NCBI GenBank assembly: GCA_903813345.2
Contig: CAIIXF020000011.1
Span: forward strand, 2,940,571 to 3,000,570
Origin: Owenia fusiformis
Lineage: Eukaryota > Annelida > Polychaeta > Sabellida > Oweniidae
Direction of reading: 5' to 3'
Length of the DNA: 60,000 nt
Part shown: positions 49,801-58,030 of the stretch, piece after piece
Position numbering within the stretch: position 1 is the stretch's first letter
How the letters are laid out: each line of letters begins with the position of its first letter
Notes under the pieces: model-generated
The model's database searches: none
Told to the model about the DNA's origin: nothing
What the model saw: the letters and a program-made list of their open reading frames with translations, nothing else
Translations under genes and position numbers: made by a program

Positions 49801-51742
49801 GTCGTATATTTATAAATAATTTCTTAACATGGATCAATATATCAATTATTTTGGATTTTAAATCACGCATAACTGTTACAGCAATTGACGTCGTGTTTGC
49901 CGAATCCTTTATCTAATAGACCGATGACCTCATGGTCAAATCTGAAATATAGATAACTTACCGGGATAACCTGAAAGATGGGAAATCTTATCATATGGCA
50001 ACCTTTCTCCTTGGACCATCCAGGCAATGGTACGTTCATTCGGCCAAGGAACAGAGAGAATATAATAAGTACCAGCAAACTCCTGTAAAATATATTGTAG
50101 AATCATTCCACATACATTTTCACAATAGACGAAGGTGAGGTATTTACGATTGAATGGTAACATTATCATAGTTCTAATGTCATTACGTAAGAACATGTAT
50201 CTGTCCAGTAATACTGTATAAGTGGTAATTTTGCCTAATCATTTAATTTGCCTCTTTCCTAATTTTTGCCAGGTTCGGAAAATTAAATGTCGGAAATATT
50301 GTCTTTATAATGTTATCCAATGGGAGGTTTCTTGTAATTAGGAAAATTAAAATTAGGAAAATGATGAAATTTGACCATTCGGAAAATTAACCACTCGGAT
50401 TAAATACCACTTATACAGTACTTTGCGCCAATATGGCGACGACAAATATGGTTGTACGTGAAAATACGTTATGCCTTGATGTGATGATGCCACATCTTCC
50501 ATTATTTACAAAGATGCTTTGCCAAAATGTGTTGACGTAGAATCTCATTACGTACAAAGATGATATGTCCAACTAAATGATGTCAACTCTGCCCTCACTT
50601 ACAAAGATGCCATACTTCAACTAAATGATGTCAGCTCTGCTGTCACTTACAAATATACTATACCGCAACTAAATGATGTCAACTCTGATCTCACTTACAA
50701 AGATGCTATACCCAACTAAACGATCTCAGCTCTGCTCTCACTCAGAAAGATGCGATACCCCAACTAAATGATGTCAGCTCTGCTCTCACTTACAAATATA
50801 CTATACCCCAACTAAATGATGTCAGCTCTCCTCTCACTTACAAATATACTATGCCCTTAATTAAATGGTGTCAGCTCTGCTCTCACTTACACATATACTA
50901 TACCCCAACTAAATGGTGTCAACTCTGCTCTCACCTACAAATATACTATACCCCAATTAAATGGTGTTAACCTTGCTTTCACTTACAAAGATGCTATACC
51001 CAAATCAAAGATGTCAACTTTGCTTTCACTTACAAAGATGCTATACCCCAATTAAATGATGTCAGCTCTGCTCTCACTTACAAAGATGCTATACCCCATC
51101 TAAATGGTGTCCACTCTGCCCTCATTTACAAAGATGCTATACCCCAACTAAATGATGTCAACTCTGATCTCACTTACAAAGATGCTATACCCAAACTAAA
51201 TGATGTCAATTCTGCCCTCACTTACAAAGATGCTATACCCCAACTAAATGATGTCAACTCTGATCTCACTTAGAAAGATGCTTTACCCAACTAAATGATG
51301 TGAGCTCTGCTCTCACTTACAAAGATGCTAAACCCCAACTAGATGGTGTCAACTCAGCCCTCACTCACAAAGATGCTATACCCCAACTAAATGATGTCAG
51401 TTCTACTCTCACTTACAAAGATGCTATACTCCAACTAAATGATGTCAGCTATGCTCTCACTTACAAAGATGCTATACCCCATCTGAATGATGTCAACTCT
51501 GCTCTCACTTACAGAAATGGTATACCCCATCTAAATGGTGTCAACTCTGCTCTCACTTACAATGATGATATGCCCCAATGTGATGACGCCAAGTCGGCTG
51601 ATATAGGCATTAGTGTAAAACCAATGAGAGTTATGGTCGGTGCTATTGTCAACGGGCCAATAAATCTCACGAGAAAACCCATGAATCCAGTTAGTCCAAA
51701 TATAACTTGAAGAACAGAGGCAAGCATCAGACATCCGGAGAT
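43480..51742 (-). CDS. SLC23: SLC23-family nucleobase/ascorbate transporter, last seven exons (5' end missing)
   Basis: Membrane transporter of the NAT/SLC23 family, which moves nucleobases or ascorbate with Na+ or H+ across the plasma membrane. Exons, in transcript order: 51742-51561, 50082-49962, 49533-49380, 47666-47413, 47101-46828, 46538-46443, 43811-43480 (stop TGA 43482-43480). All introns are GT-AG and every phase matches, giving 470 residues. Family landmarks (numbered from the first visible residue): HWGI near 55-58; ESVADYNACAK at 178-188, the family's ESxGDYxACA block; PPAHAINRG at 195-203; NAT signature ENIGIIGLTK at 228-237; TIPDPILGG in exon 5; ELDQV and GGVIGFILDN in exon 6; PEERG after the last splice and a FRYCPFLPPY tail block. 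Usual length is about 600 residues, so roughly 130-150 N-terminal residues are missing. I did not find those exons between 51743 and 60000. First signature residue is Glu where human SVCT1/2 have Pro, so nucleobase transport is at least as likely as ascorbate. Confidence 0.96.
44209..44641. mobile_element. Element with ACCCAGATGCGAGTAG terminal inverted repeats
   Basis: ACCCAAATGCGAGTAG at 44209-44224 and CTACTCGCATCTGGGT at 44626-44641 are inverted. About 310 bp match the copy at 25209-25516 in reverse. About 100 bp near 44463-44550 are not in that copy. It lies in the last SLC23 intron. Confidence 0.7.
44850..46432 (+). repeat. Minisatellite of 19 units, two length classes
   Basis: Core unit GCCATTATTTCACACATTCA, CTGCACGTTGTAAAAACG, ATGCTCAAATGAATGTATAG, ATGTGTCCAAGCATGAATAA. 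Long units carry an extra TTAAACGCT-like octamer after GATGCT; short units lack it. Order from the left: L L S L L S L S L S S S S L L L L S L. It ends about ten bases from the SLC23 exon F donor. Confidence 0.93.
46443..46538 (-). CDS. SLC23: SLC23 exon F
   Basis: 96 bp, two bases in, one out. Acceptor ATTTAG, donor CCAG|GTAAGT. It encodes YSELDQVITVFLSTAMFVGG then FILDNAVPG, the last membrane helix of SLC23 proteins. The 80-90-bp satellite of the next intron begins within about ten bases of this donor. Confidence 0.94.
46828..47101 (-). CDS. SLC23: SLC23 exon E
   Basis: 274 bp, phase 0 in, one base out. Acceptor AAATAG, donor ACAG|GTACTC. It starts with VGSRLV, directly continuing the NAT signature, and contains CVGKVGTALATIPDPILGG and GLLTAVGLSFIKYAD, then SSIRNLSILG, all in the order of SLC23 family members, ending at HPNAIKTG. 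Confidence 0.96.
47413..47666 (-). CDS. SLC23: SLC23 exon D with the NAT signature
   Basis: 254 bp, two bases in, phase 0 out. Acceptor ATAACAG, donor CTAAG|GTATAA. It holds the substrate-binding core: IIESVADYNACAK (the helix-8 acidic residue, E178 here), PPAHAINRGIAMEG, then ENIGIIGLTK, the [QEP]-N-x-G-x4-T-[RKG] NAT signature. The usual Gly of ESxGD is Ala here. Confidence 0.96.
47667..49379 (-). other. SLC23 intron between exons C and D
   Basis: 1.7 kb. Contains a mariner-like terminus TACAGGGTGTTCCAAAAGTA (about 47904), inverted blocks ACATGACATCACAATACCCG (about 48058) and its reverse (about 48375-48400), and foldback element 2. Confidence 0.6.
49030..49178. mobile_element. Foldback element 2
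   Basis: Left arm ATCCTATGATTTCCTCGTGA... pairs with the right arm (reverse strand ATCCTATTATTTATGAGTGA...) over about 60 bp around a CTCTCGCTACGCTCGCTCG centre. Same architecture as the element at 35634 but with unrelated arms. Confidence 0.75.
49380..49533 (-). CDS. SLC23: SLC23 exon C
   Basis: 154 bp, phase 0 in, one base out. Acceptor TTTGTAG, donor CCAG|GTAAGA. It encodes IILTVAIMWTLCAILTATEV, a membrane helix, then YGFKARTT and FYFPYPG, matching the family's YGFQART...PYP block that ends a loop before the next helix. Confidence 0.94.
49573..49763. mobile_element. Mariner-type MITE copy 1
   Basis: CTGTTTAAGTGGTGATTTTG to ACCACGTATACTG, in SLC23 intron B/C. About 75-80% alike by eye to the copy at 50214-50418. 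Confidence 0.7.
49962..50082 (-). CDS. SLC23: SLC23 exon B
   Basis: 121 bp. Acceptor TTTTACAG, donor CCCG|GTAAGT. One incoming base completes a Leu codon with the previous exon, followed by SLLVLIIFSLFLGRMNVPLP, the hydrophobic helix and the N-V-x-x-P-L-P turn of SLC23 proteins, then a short loop and FPIFQVIP leading into the next exon. Confidence 0.93.
50214..50418. mobile_element. Mariner-type MITE copy 2
   Basis: CTGTATAAGTGGTAATTT at 50214 and AAATACCACTTATACAG ending at 50418 form perfect inverted ends, flanked by TA on both sides. Interior full of GGAAAATTAA words. In SLC23 intron A/B. Confidence 0.8.
50554..51560 (-). repeat. 48-bp minisatellite made of an exon end plus its splice donor
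   Basis: About 20 units with a 48-bp period. On the minus strand each reads TTTAGTTGGGGTATAGCATC then TTTGTAAGTGAGAGCAGAG. The unit matches SLC23 exon A's last bases CATTGGGGCATATCATCATT and its donor GTAAGTGAGAG. Most units keep an intact GTAAGTGAG. Units drift in sequence with distance from the exon. Confidence 0.92.
51561..51742 (-). CDS. SLC23: SLC23 exon A (first recognised)
   Basis: 182 bp, phase 0 in, two bases out. Acceptor TTTTTAG at 51749-51743; donor ATCATT|GTAAGTGAG. It encodes ISGCLMLASVLQV, then GPLTIAPTITLIG and HWGISS, the membrane-helix block shared by all SLC23 proteins. The last about 19 coding bases plus the donor are the seed of the 48-bp minisatellite in the following intron. 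The first codon of the intron in this frame is TAA. Confidence 0.93.
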
Positions 51743-52684
51743 CTAAAAAGGAAATCGATTATTTAAGCACAAACGTAAATTGAGAAAAATAGAAGCCCGT
51801 CATACGTAAGAATGAACCTTGTCTATGAAATAATTGGATTACATATGAGTACATATGAAAATCGATGTACAGGGCGTTCAATAAGTACTGATAAAAATGT
51901 TGTAACCTTTTTAAATTTTTACATTTCTTACTAACTTTTCTACTGCACGTTGTTGAGTAATGTACAGATGTACTGTGAGAGTTACAAGAATATACCCTAT
52001 CAGGAAGGTGGTACTGAGTTGAGTCTAATATATTATAACTCCGAGTTGTAATTTCTACGGCGACCATGCGGCCTGTAAAAACTGGATACGCCGTACGGAG
52101 GCCGCAAGGCGAACGTACTAGTTTTCCTACGCTCGCCGCAGAAATACACTGATTTAATTGATCTGCGGTCGACGGACGCCCTCCGTACGACAAATGTGAC
52201 CGGGTTGTAAGGTGGAAATGACATCAAGGAACAATCTATTAGAAATTTAGAATAAAATTACACTCCAGAGCAATTTAAAATCAAATGACATCATCGAGAA
52301 ATTACATCACACAAATTGAGCAGAAATTGTGTGATCAACTACATGGCTGTTGAACAGAATATCAATAATATTAAGCATCAAATTAGAAGCAGCATCAAGT
52401 TCTGTATACTCTAGTATTACTAGGTAAATCAAAATAGAATAAAGTAAAGGACATTCATGAAGCTTATGGAGAGGACACTATATCTACAAATCCATGGCAT
52501 GGCATATCGTTGGTAATGGTTCCGCTATAATATTGGATGAATTCCTATTAGAAAAATTGCAGATAAGGCTTGTCCATGTGTCGGTTGCACACACCATGTT
52601 ATATTCATAATGATTTAGAAATGACGTTGATGTGTGACAACACATCAAAAAAAGCGAATCAAATCCTCGAATCCTGAAGGCATG
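51743..52684. other. Upstream of SLC23 exon A; nothing firm
   Basis: Intron sequence. A mariner-like terminus TACAGGGCGTTCAATAAGTA occurs near 51869. No further SLC23 exon recognised. Confidence 0.4.
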
Positions 52685-53076
52685 ATTCAAGCAGGATTCA
52701 TATGCACATATGAATCCTGTATGAATCCTGCCTCCAGGATTCGTAGAGGATTCACTGTTTAAGTAGTTTACAAATGAATCCTGTAGCCAGGATTCGTGCA
52801 GGATTCATATGGAAGGTAGTTTACAAATGAATCCAACCTTCAGGATTCGTGCAGGATTCATATGGAAGGTAGTTTACAAATGAATCCAACCTTCAGGATT
52901 CGTGCAGGATTCATATGGAAGGTAGTTTACAAATGAATCCAACCTTCAGGATTCGTGCAGGATTCATATGGAAGGTAGTTTACAAATGAATCCAACCTTC
53001 AGGATTCGTGCAGGATTCATATGGAAGGTAGTTTACAAATGAATTCAACCTTCAGGATTCGTGCAGGATTCATATT
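52685..53076 (+). repeat. 53-bp tandem array, left half
   Basis: About seven units of GAATCCAACCTTCAGGATTC, GTGCAGGATTCATATGGAAG, GTAGTTTACAAAT. The leftmost units are diverged and the right ones nearly identical. The array breaks at CATAT at 53075 where the 2.24-kb element begins. Confidence 0.9.
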
Positions 53077-55320
53077 AGCCCAGTCAAACTAATGAGAAAA
53101 ATAGCTTAACCCAAAACAAATTGCAATAGAAATCAAAATAGGTTAGTTATTTACATTTATTAACCTTGAAATACATACTAAATATCTACCAAAATTGAAA
53201 TAGTGGAACAATGTTAAAATTTGAATCGAAGATACCCCCTACCCCACCCCCTTCAATTTATGAGTGCAGGACTAAAAAACATATTTCTTAAAGTTGAGGT
53301 CTTATTTTTACATGATTTAGCTTGACCACAATTGGATATTGTTTTTCCTAGATAATAATATTAATTTAACAAAGAAAAAGTTCATTTGTCTTCTTTTTAA
53401 CCCTAACAAACCCAGAAAATATAGAAAAAAATCTCTCAAATTTCGCATATAATAATTTGAATATGTGTTTTTATCCTGATGGGACCTTCTAGAAAATGTC
53501 CTATAATTTATAACGATGGACCAACATTACATTTATTAATCCTTTGTAATATTGAAATGATAGGTTTATTGAATTTTGAGAAATAAACTTTTTGATACCG
53601 TATGGTTAGGCTACTAGAATGTAGGTCGGAAAAGAAATTTGTACAAATGAGAGGAAAAGGCACAAATAAGGTACCGTTGTAAAACTAATGACCCAATCTT
53701 TTCAAATCCACTTGTTTCCCAGTCTCAAATTTGTTACCAGTAATGTCAAATGCCAGTTTCCATAGCAACCATTTGAATATTGTTAATAGATGTAATACGA
53801 TATTAGGCAAATTCCACTCATTATTCCTCGACTCAAATTATATTTGTATCATAATGAAGCAATAAATATGCAATTAGCCCATATGCAAATTAGCTCATTT
53901 GCTCATTCATTATGACATCATATGATGTGTATTTTATCGTACCTAAAAAAGTAGGATACTGTTGTCTGCTTGGCGGATTGGTGGCATTTCATTTTTCTTG
54001 AAATCACAATTCCTGGAAAACCACTAAATGGTTTCACTTCAAATTTTCACAAATGTTACATGGAAAGAAGTTCTAGAGCTGATTCACTTTTCGGTGGCAA
54101 TCTTGCATTCTGGCGGCCATCTTGGAAGTTTTTAGATAAATCTTGCCATCACAATTCCCCAAAAATCCCTCAACATATTTATTTCAAATTCTTCACATGT
54201 TACATGGTAAGAAGTTCTAGATCTAAAAATCTTTTCGAAAGCCATCTTGCATTCTGGTCCCCTTTCAGTGGCCATCTTGCCATTTTGGAAGTTTTTGGAT
54301 TAATTTTGTCATTGACATTCCATGAAAACCAGTTAATGGATTAACTTCAAAACTTTACACATGTTACATGGTAAGATGTTCTACCGCTGATAAACATTTT
54401 GGTGGTCATCTTGCTTTTTGGGTAAACAGGCCCACACTGCTATGTATTAAGTCGACTTGATGATATCCTCATGTTAAGTCAATGGTGCGAACTTGATCAG
54501 CAACCCACTAAGCTTCTTAATCAGCTACTTACACAGCTACCTACATAATGTATATCATATTTATAGTGTATATATTATTGATAAGATTTCATTTTCAAGT
54601 CCATAAGGGTTATTGGTCTCAATTCTCCCAGTAATTTAAAAATAAGTGAAACAAATGAAGGCCTATCCCTATTTTTCAATTTTTAAAAAAAATTATGACT
54701 TTATATATATTTATATTATATTTAAGGCATACATTATGTATATATGATTTCATTATAAAGTCCTTAGGGGTTAATGATCTAAATTCTCCCAGTGATTTAA
54801 GAATAAGTAAAGCGAATGAAGGCCTACCCCTAATTTAAAAAGATTTTTTTTGAAAGTTTTTTTCTCAACAACTAATGAATGCAAAATTCTCTTGCCTTGT
54901 ATATGTATGGATTACATAACAAGCTAAAACTGGGATTTTTTTTATACATGATTGGGTCACTTTTTAGGAATATAATGGCGTTCACATAAAATTACCGTGC
55001 ACATTTAATGCAAAATTTCAGATGAATAAGGGTTAAAAATATTCTTATTCACTCTGAATATCAAAGTCAAAGAGATACACAGATTGGGATACCTTATTAC
55101 AAGCAAGAAATTGTAAAATTACTTTAAAAAAATTGCAGGCATTTGAAAAATATTTTTTTCCAAGGGGAGGGGGTACAAAAAATGATTTTTTTACATGTTC
55201 CACTAAATAGATTTTGGTAGATTTTTAGTATGTCATTTCATATGTTGATATAAATTGAAAAAAACAACATTTTATTACTATTGCAATTAGTTTTGGGTCA
55301 AATGTTACTTTGACTGGACT
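53077..55320. mobile_element. 2.24-kb long-TIR element inserted in the 53-bp array
   Basis: Left end AGCCCAGTCAAACTAATG; right end, inverted from 55320, AGTCCAGTCAAAGTAACA. Both arms go on to ACCCAAAAC.AATTGCAATAG, CATACTAAA.ATCTACCAAAA, TAGTGGAACA and a TACCCCCT run, so the imperfect terminal repeats reach over 200 bp. The interior holds three GGCCATCTTG.AAGTTTTT units (about 53990-54420) and a duplication with CTCCCAGTRATTTAARAATA (54630 and 54789). The 124-codon frame at 53970-54344 is just the repeat read through. No transposase seen. Confidence 0.7.
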
Positions 55321-55752
55321 ATATGGAAGGTAGTTTACAAATGAATCCAACCTTCAGGATTCGTGCAGGATTCATATGGAAGGTAGTTTACAAAAGAATC
55401 CAACCTTCAGGATTCGTGCAGGATTCATATGGAAGGTAGTTTACAAATGAATCCAACCTTCAGGATTCGTGCAGGATTCATATGGAAGGTAGTTTACAAA
55501 TGAATCCAATCTTCAGGATTCGTGCAGAATTCATATGGAAGGTAGTTTACAAATGAATCCAACCTTCAGGATTCGTGCAGGATTCATATGGAAGGTAGTT
55601 TACAAATGAATCCAACTTTCAGGATTCGTGCAGGATTCATATGGAAGGTACTTTACAAATGAATCCTGTAGCCAGGATTCAAGCAGGATTCATATACAAG
55701 GTAGTTTACAAATGAATCCAGCATTCAGGATTCGTGCAGGATTCGTATGAAA
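55321..55752 (+). repeat. 53-bp tandem array, right half
   Basis: About eight units, same consensus and orientation as 52685-53076, resuming at ATATGGAAGGTAG directly after the inserted element. The last units diverge (CCTGTAGCCAGGATTC), as at the left edge. Confidence 0.9.
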
Positions 55753-56983
55753 AATGAATCATGTAATCACGGAAATTTTTGAAAAGTGCCCCCCCCCCCT
55801 GGGAAAATGCTTGCTGTATGTTTCTTTAGCGAACCTTCCTCCAGGCTACGGGCTTGAAGCACAATTTATTCCAGCGTTACTTAATATAATTATTAATCAC
55901 CCTCTCCCCAATGGTGATAGTGACCCGTATCATGTCCGATTATACCATTCATTTTTAATGTAACATAAATCAAACTAGAATATAAATGAGAATATACCCA
56001 TGCGAAACATGGTAGTGTATTATACGGTTTGGAAATTTCAAAAGACTAAGGGTCTTAAAGATATATTTGATCAAGCCAATATTAAGATTAATTTATTGTG
56101 AGCATTTTTGTAATTTTCGAAAAATTGTATGTCCACATAATTAAAGTGGTTAATTAGTTGATCTGTGAAGAAGTGTCTCAAGAGCCAAAAAGAAGACAGT
56201 TTTTCACCAGAGTATGTCCTACCCCTTGCCAATGCCTAAGTTCGCCCCGTGAACCACCTTGATAATGTCCCCTCCCGGGTCCCCTTGTCACCACCCCCCT
56301 CCAAATCCACCAATTGTTTTAAACCATGCTGAATATATTAACATTACCATATAATCAAAACTGGCGTCCGTTTGAGCTTCTAACACTGGTATGAAGGATG
56401 TAACAAATATACAATGTATCTAGAATGGTATATTGAACTTTTGTCTAATGTTGATGTCCAAAAAACATTTTGTTTTTGTTTATCAAAACATTCCGGTGAC
56501 ACAATAACGAATATACACATTGTAACATAGATAAGAGAAACGGGGAAAATTATAATCCCTTTGATCAAATTTTAAGATTTAATCTCCAACTGAGGGGCAA
56601 TCAAAGAGTTGATACACATAATTAGCAATCAGAAAGTTAATTACCACTGTAGTTTAGATTCCCAGGTTCAAAGTTTTCAATTGCCTTTGTTGTAACATCT
56701 TATTTCAAAAGAATGGATTTTGAGAATATGGTTGTATGGATGTATTCATATTCATATCAAACATTATAGTTTACAGTGTATTATAATTCCTTCAATAAAT
56801 GCAACATATTTACCTGATTTAGATTTCATATTGGACTTTCTGCATAATGATAAAACGTTGATGATATAGTTTTCAATAGAACCCCCGGGCCGGAGCCAAC
56901 ATGACTTTTAGTCGGGGGGGGGGGGGGGGTTGTAATCATGACAAGTGAGGCAAAAAGATTTGTTTTGAATTTTTACAAAATTG
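55753..56983. other. No gene recognised
   Basis: Contains an 11-C run (55789-55799) and a 16-G run (56914-56929). No SLC23 upstream exon found. Confidence 0.4.
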
Positions 56984-58030
56984 TCTTGTTGTTGAGATAT
57001 TAACTTGAATGTAAGGTTTAATGGCCCGTATTTTAAATATTTTGATTTTCCCTTATTTGTGTTTTATCGGGAGGGTGTATGTGTATTGGTTAATTGCATC
57101 GGGGTATGGTCGGTTCAATGTTGAAATTGAATCTGGTTGTTTTGTTCATTGTTTCAGCTTCATAGTCAGGTATATGTTAGGCTCATATTGTGTGTATTAG
57201 AAGAGTTGTTGATTTTTTCGTATTTAGTCGCGTTTTGGTGTTTTCGTCATTTTGCGGTATTTTCGATTTGTTGAGTTGGTTTGAGTTTGGTGGTGACTAG
57301 CACGGGTCTATAGTAGGTAAATTGTCTTTTGATGGTTCAGGTGGTTTGTTTAATGTTTTAGCTTTCCGTTGGTGTGTGCATTATGTTCGTGGCATATCTT
57401 GTTGTTGAGATATTAACTTGAATGTAGGGTTTGATGGCCCGTATTTCAAATATTTGATTTTCTCATATTTGTGTTTTATCGGGAGGGTGTATGCGTATTG
57501 GTTGATTGCATCATGGTATGGTCAGTTCGATGTTGAAATTTAATTTGGTTGTTTAGTTCATTGTGCTAGCTTCATGGCCAGGTATATGTAATGTTCATAT
57601 TGTGTGTATTAGAAGGGTTGTTAACTTTTCTGTGTTTGGACGTGTTTTGGTGTTTTCGGCATTTTGCGGTATTTTCGATTTGTGAAGTTGGTTTAGGTTT
57701 GGTGGTGTTTAGGGTGGATCTATGGTCGGTAAATCGTTTTTCTGTTGATTCAGGCGGCTTGCTTAATGTTTTTGCTTCCTGTTGGTGTGTGTATTATGTT
57801 GGTATCATATCTTGTTGTTGAGATATTAACTTGAATGTGGGGTTTAATGGTCCGTATTTAAGATATTTTGATCTTCCCATATTTGTGTTGTATTGGGAGG
57901 GTGTATGCATATTAGTTGATTGTGTCTGTGTGTGGTTTATTGTTTAAGTCTGGTTTGGTTGTGTTGTTTTTCTTTCATCCTTTATTGTGAGGTATTTTTG
58001 GTGTTGATAGTGTGTGTTTTGAGGGAGTTA
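56984..58030 (+). repeat. 413-bp tandem repeat, about 2.4 copies, strongly G+T on the plus strand
   Basis: TCTTGTTGTTGAGATATTAA begins copies at 56984, 57397 and 57810, exactly 413 bp apart. Shared blocks include GTGTTTTATCGGGAGGGTGT and GCGTTTTGGTGTTTTCG. A and C are scarce on this strand. The 76-codon frame in the second copy is a by-product. Confidence 0.88.

Noticed and set aside
51300-51710. 136-codon plus-strand frame with repeated ALTYKDAIPQLNDV units
   Set aside because: It is the 48-bp minisatellite read on the wrong strand (48 is a multiple of three, so the frame stays open) and runs antisense across SLC23 exon A.
53970-54344. 124-codon plus-strand frame as a possible protein
   Set aside because: It reads through GGCCATCTTG repeat units inside the 2.24-kb element; no domain, and the repeats explain the internal similarity.
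56815-56870. Possible missing SLC23 upstream exon ending at ATCAG|GTAAAT
   Set aside because: No frame gives SLC23 N-terminal sequence (no hydrophobic helix or PxxQGGSF-type motif) and there is no matching acceptor.
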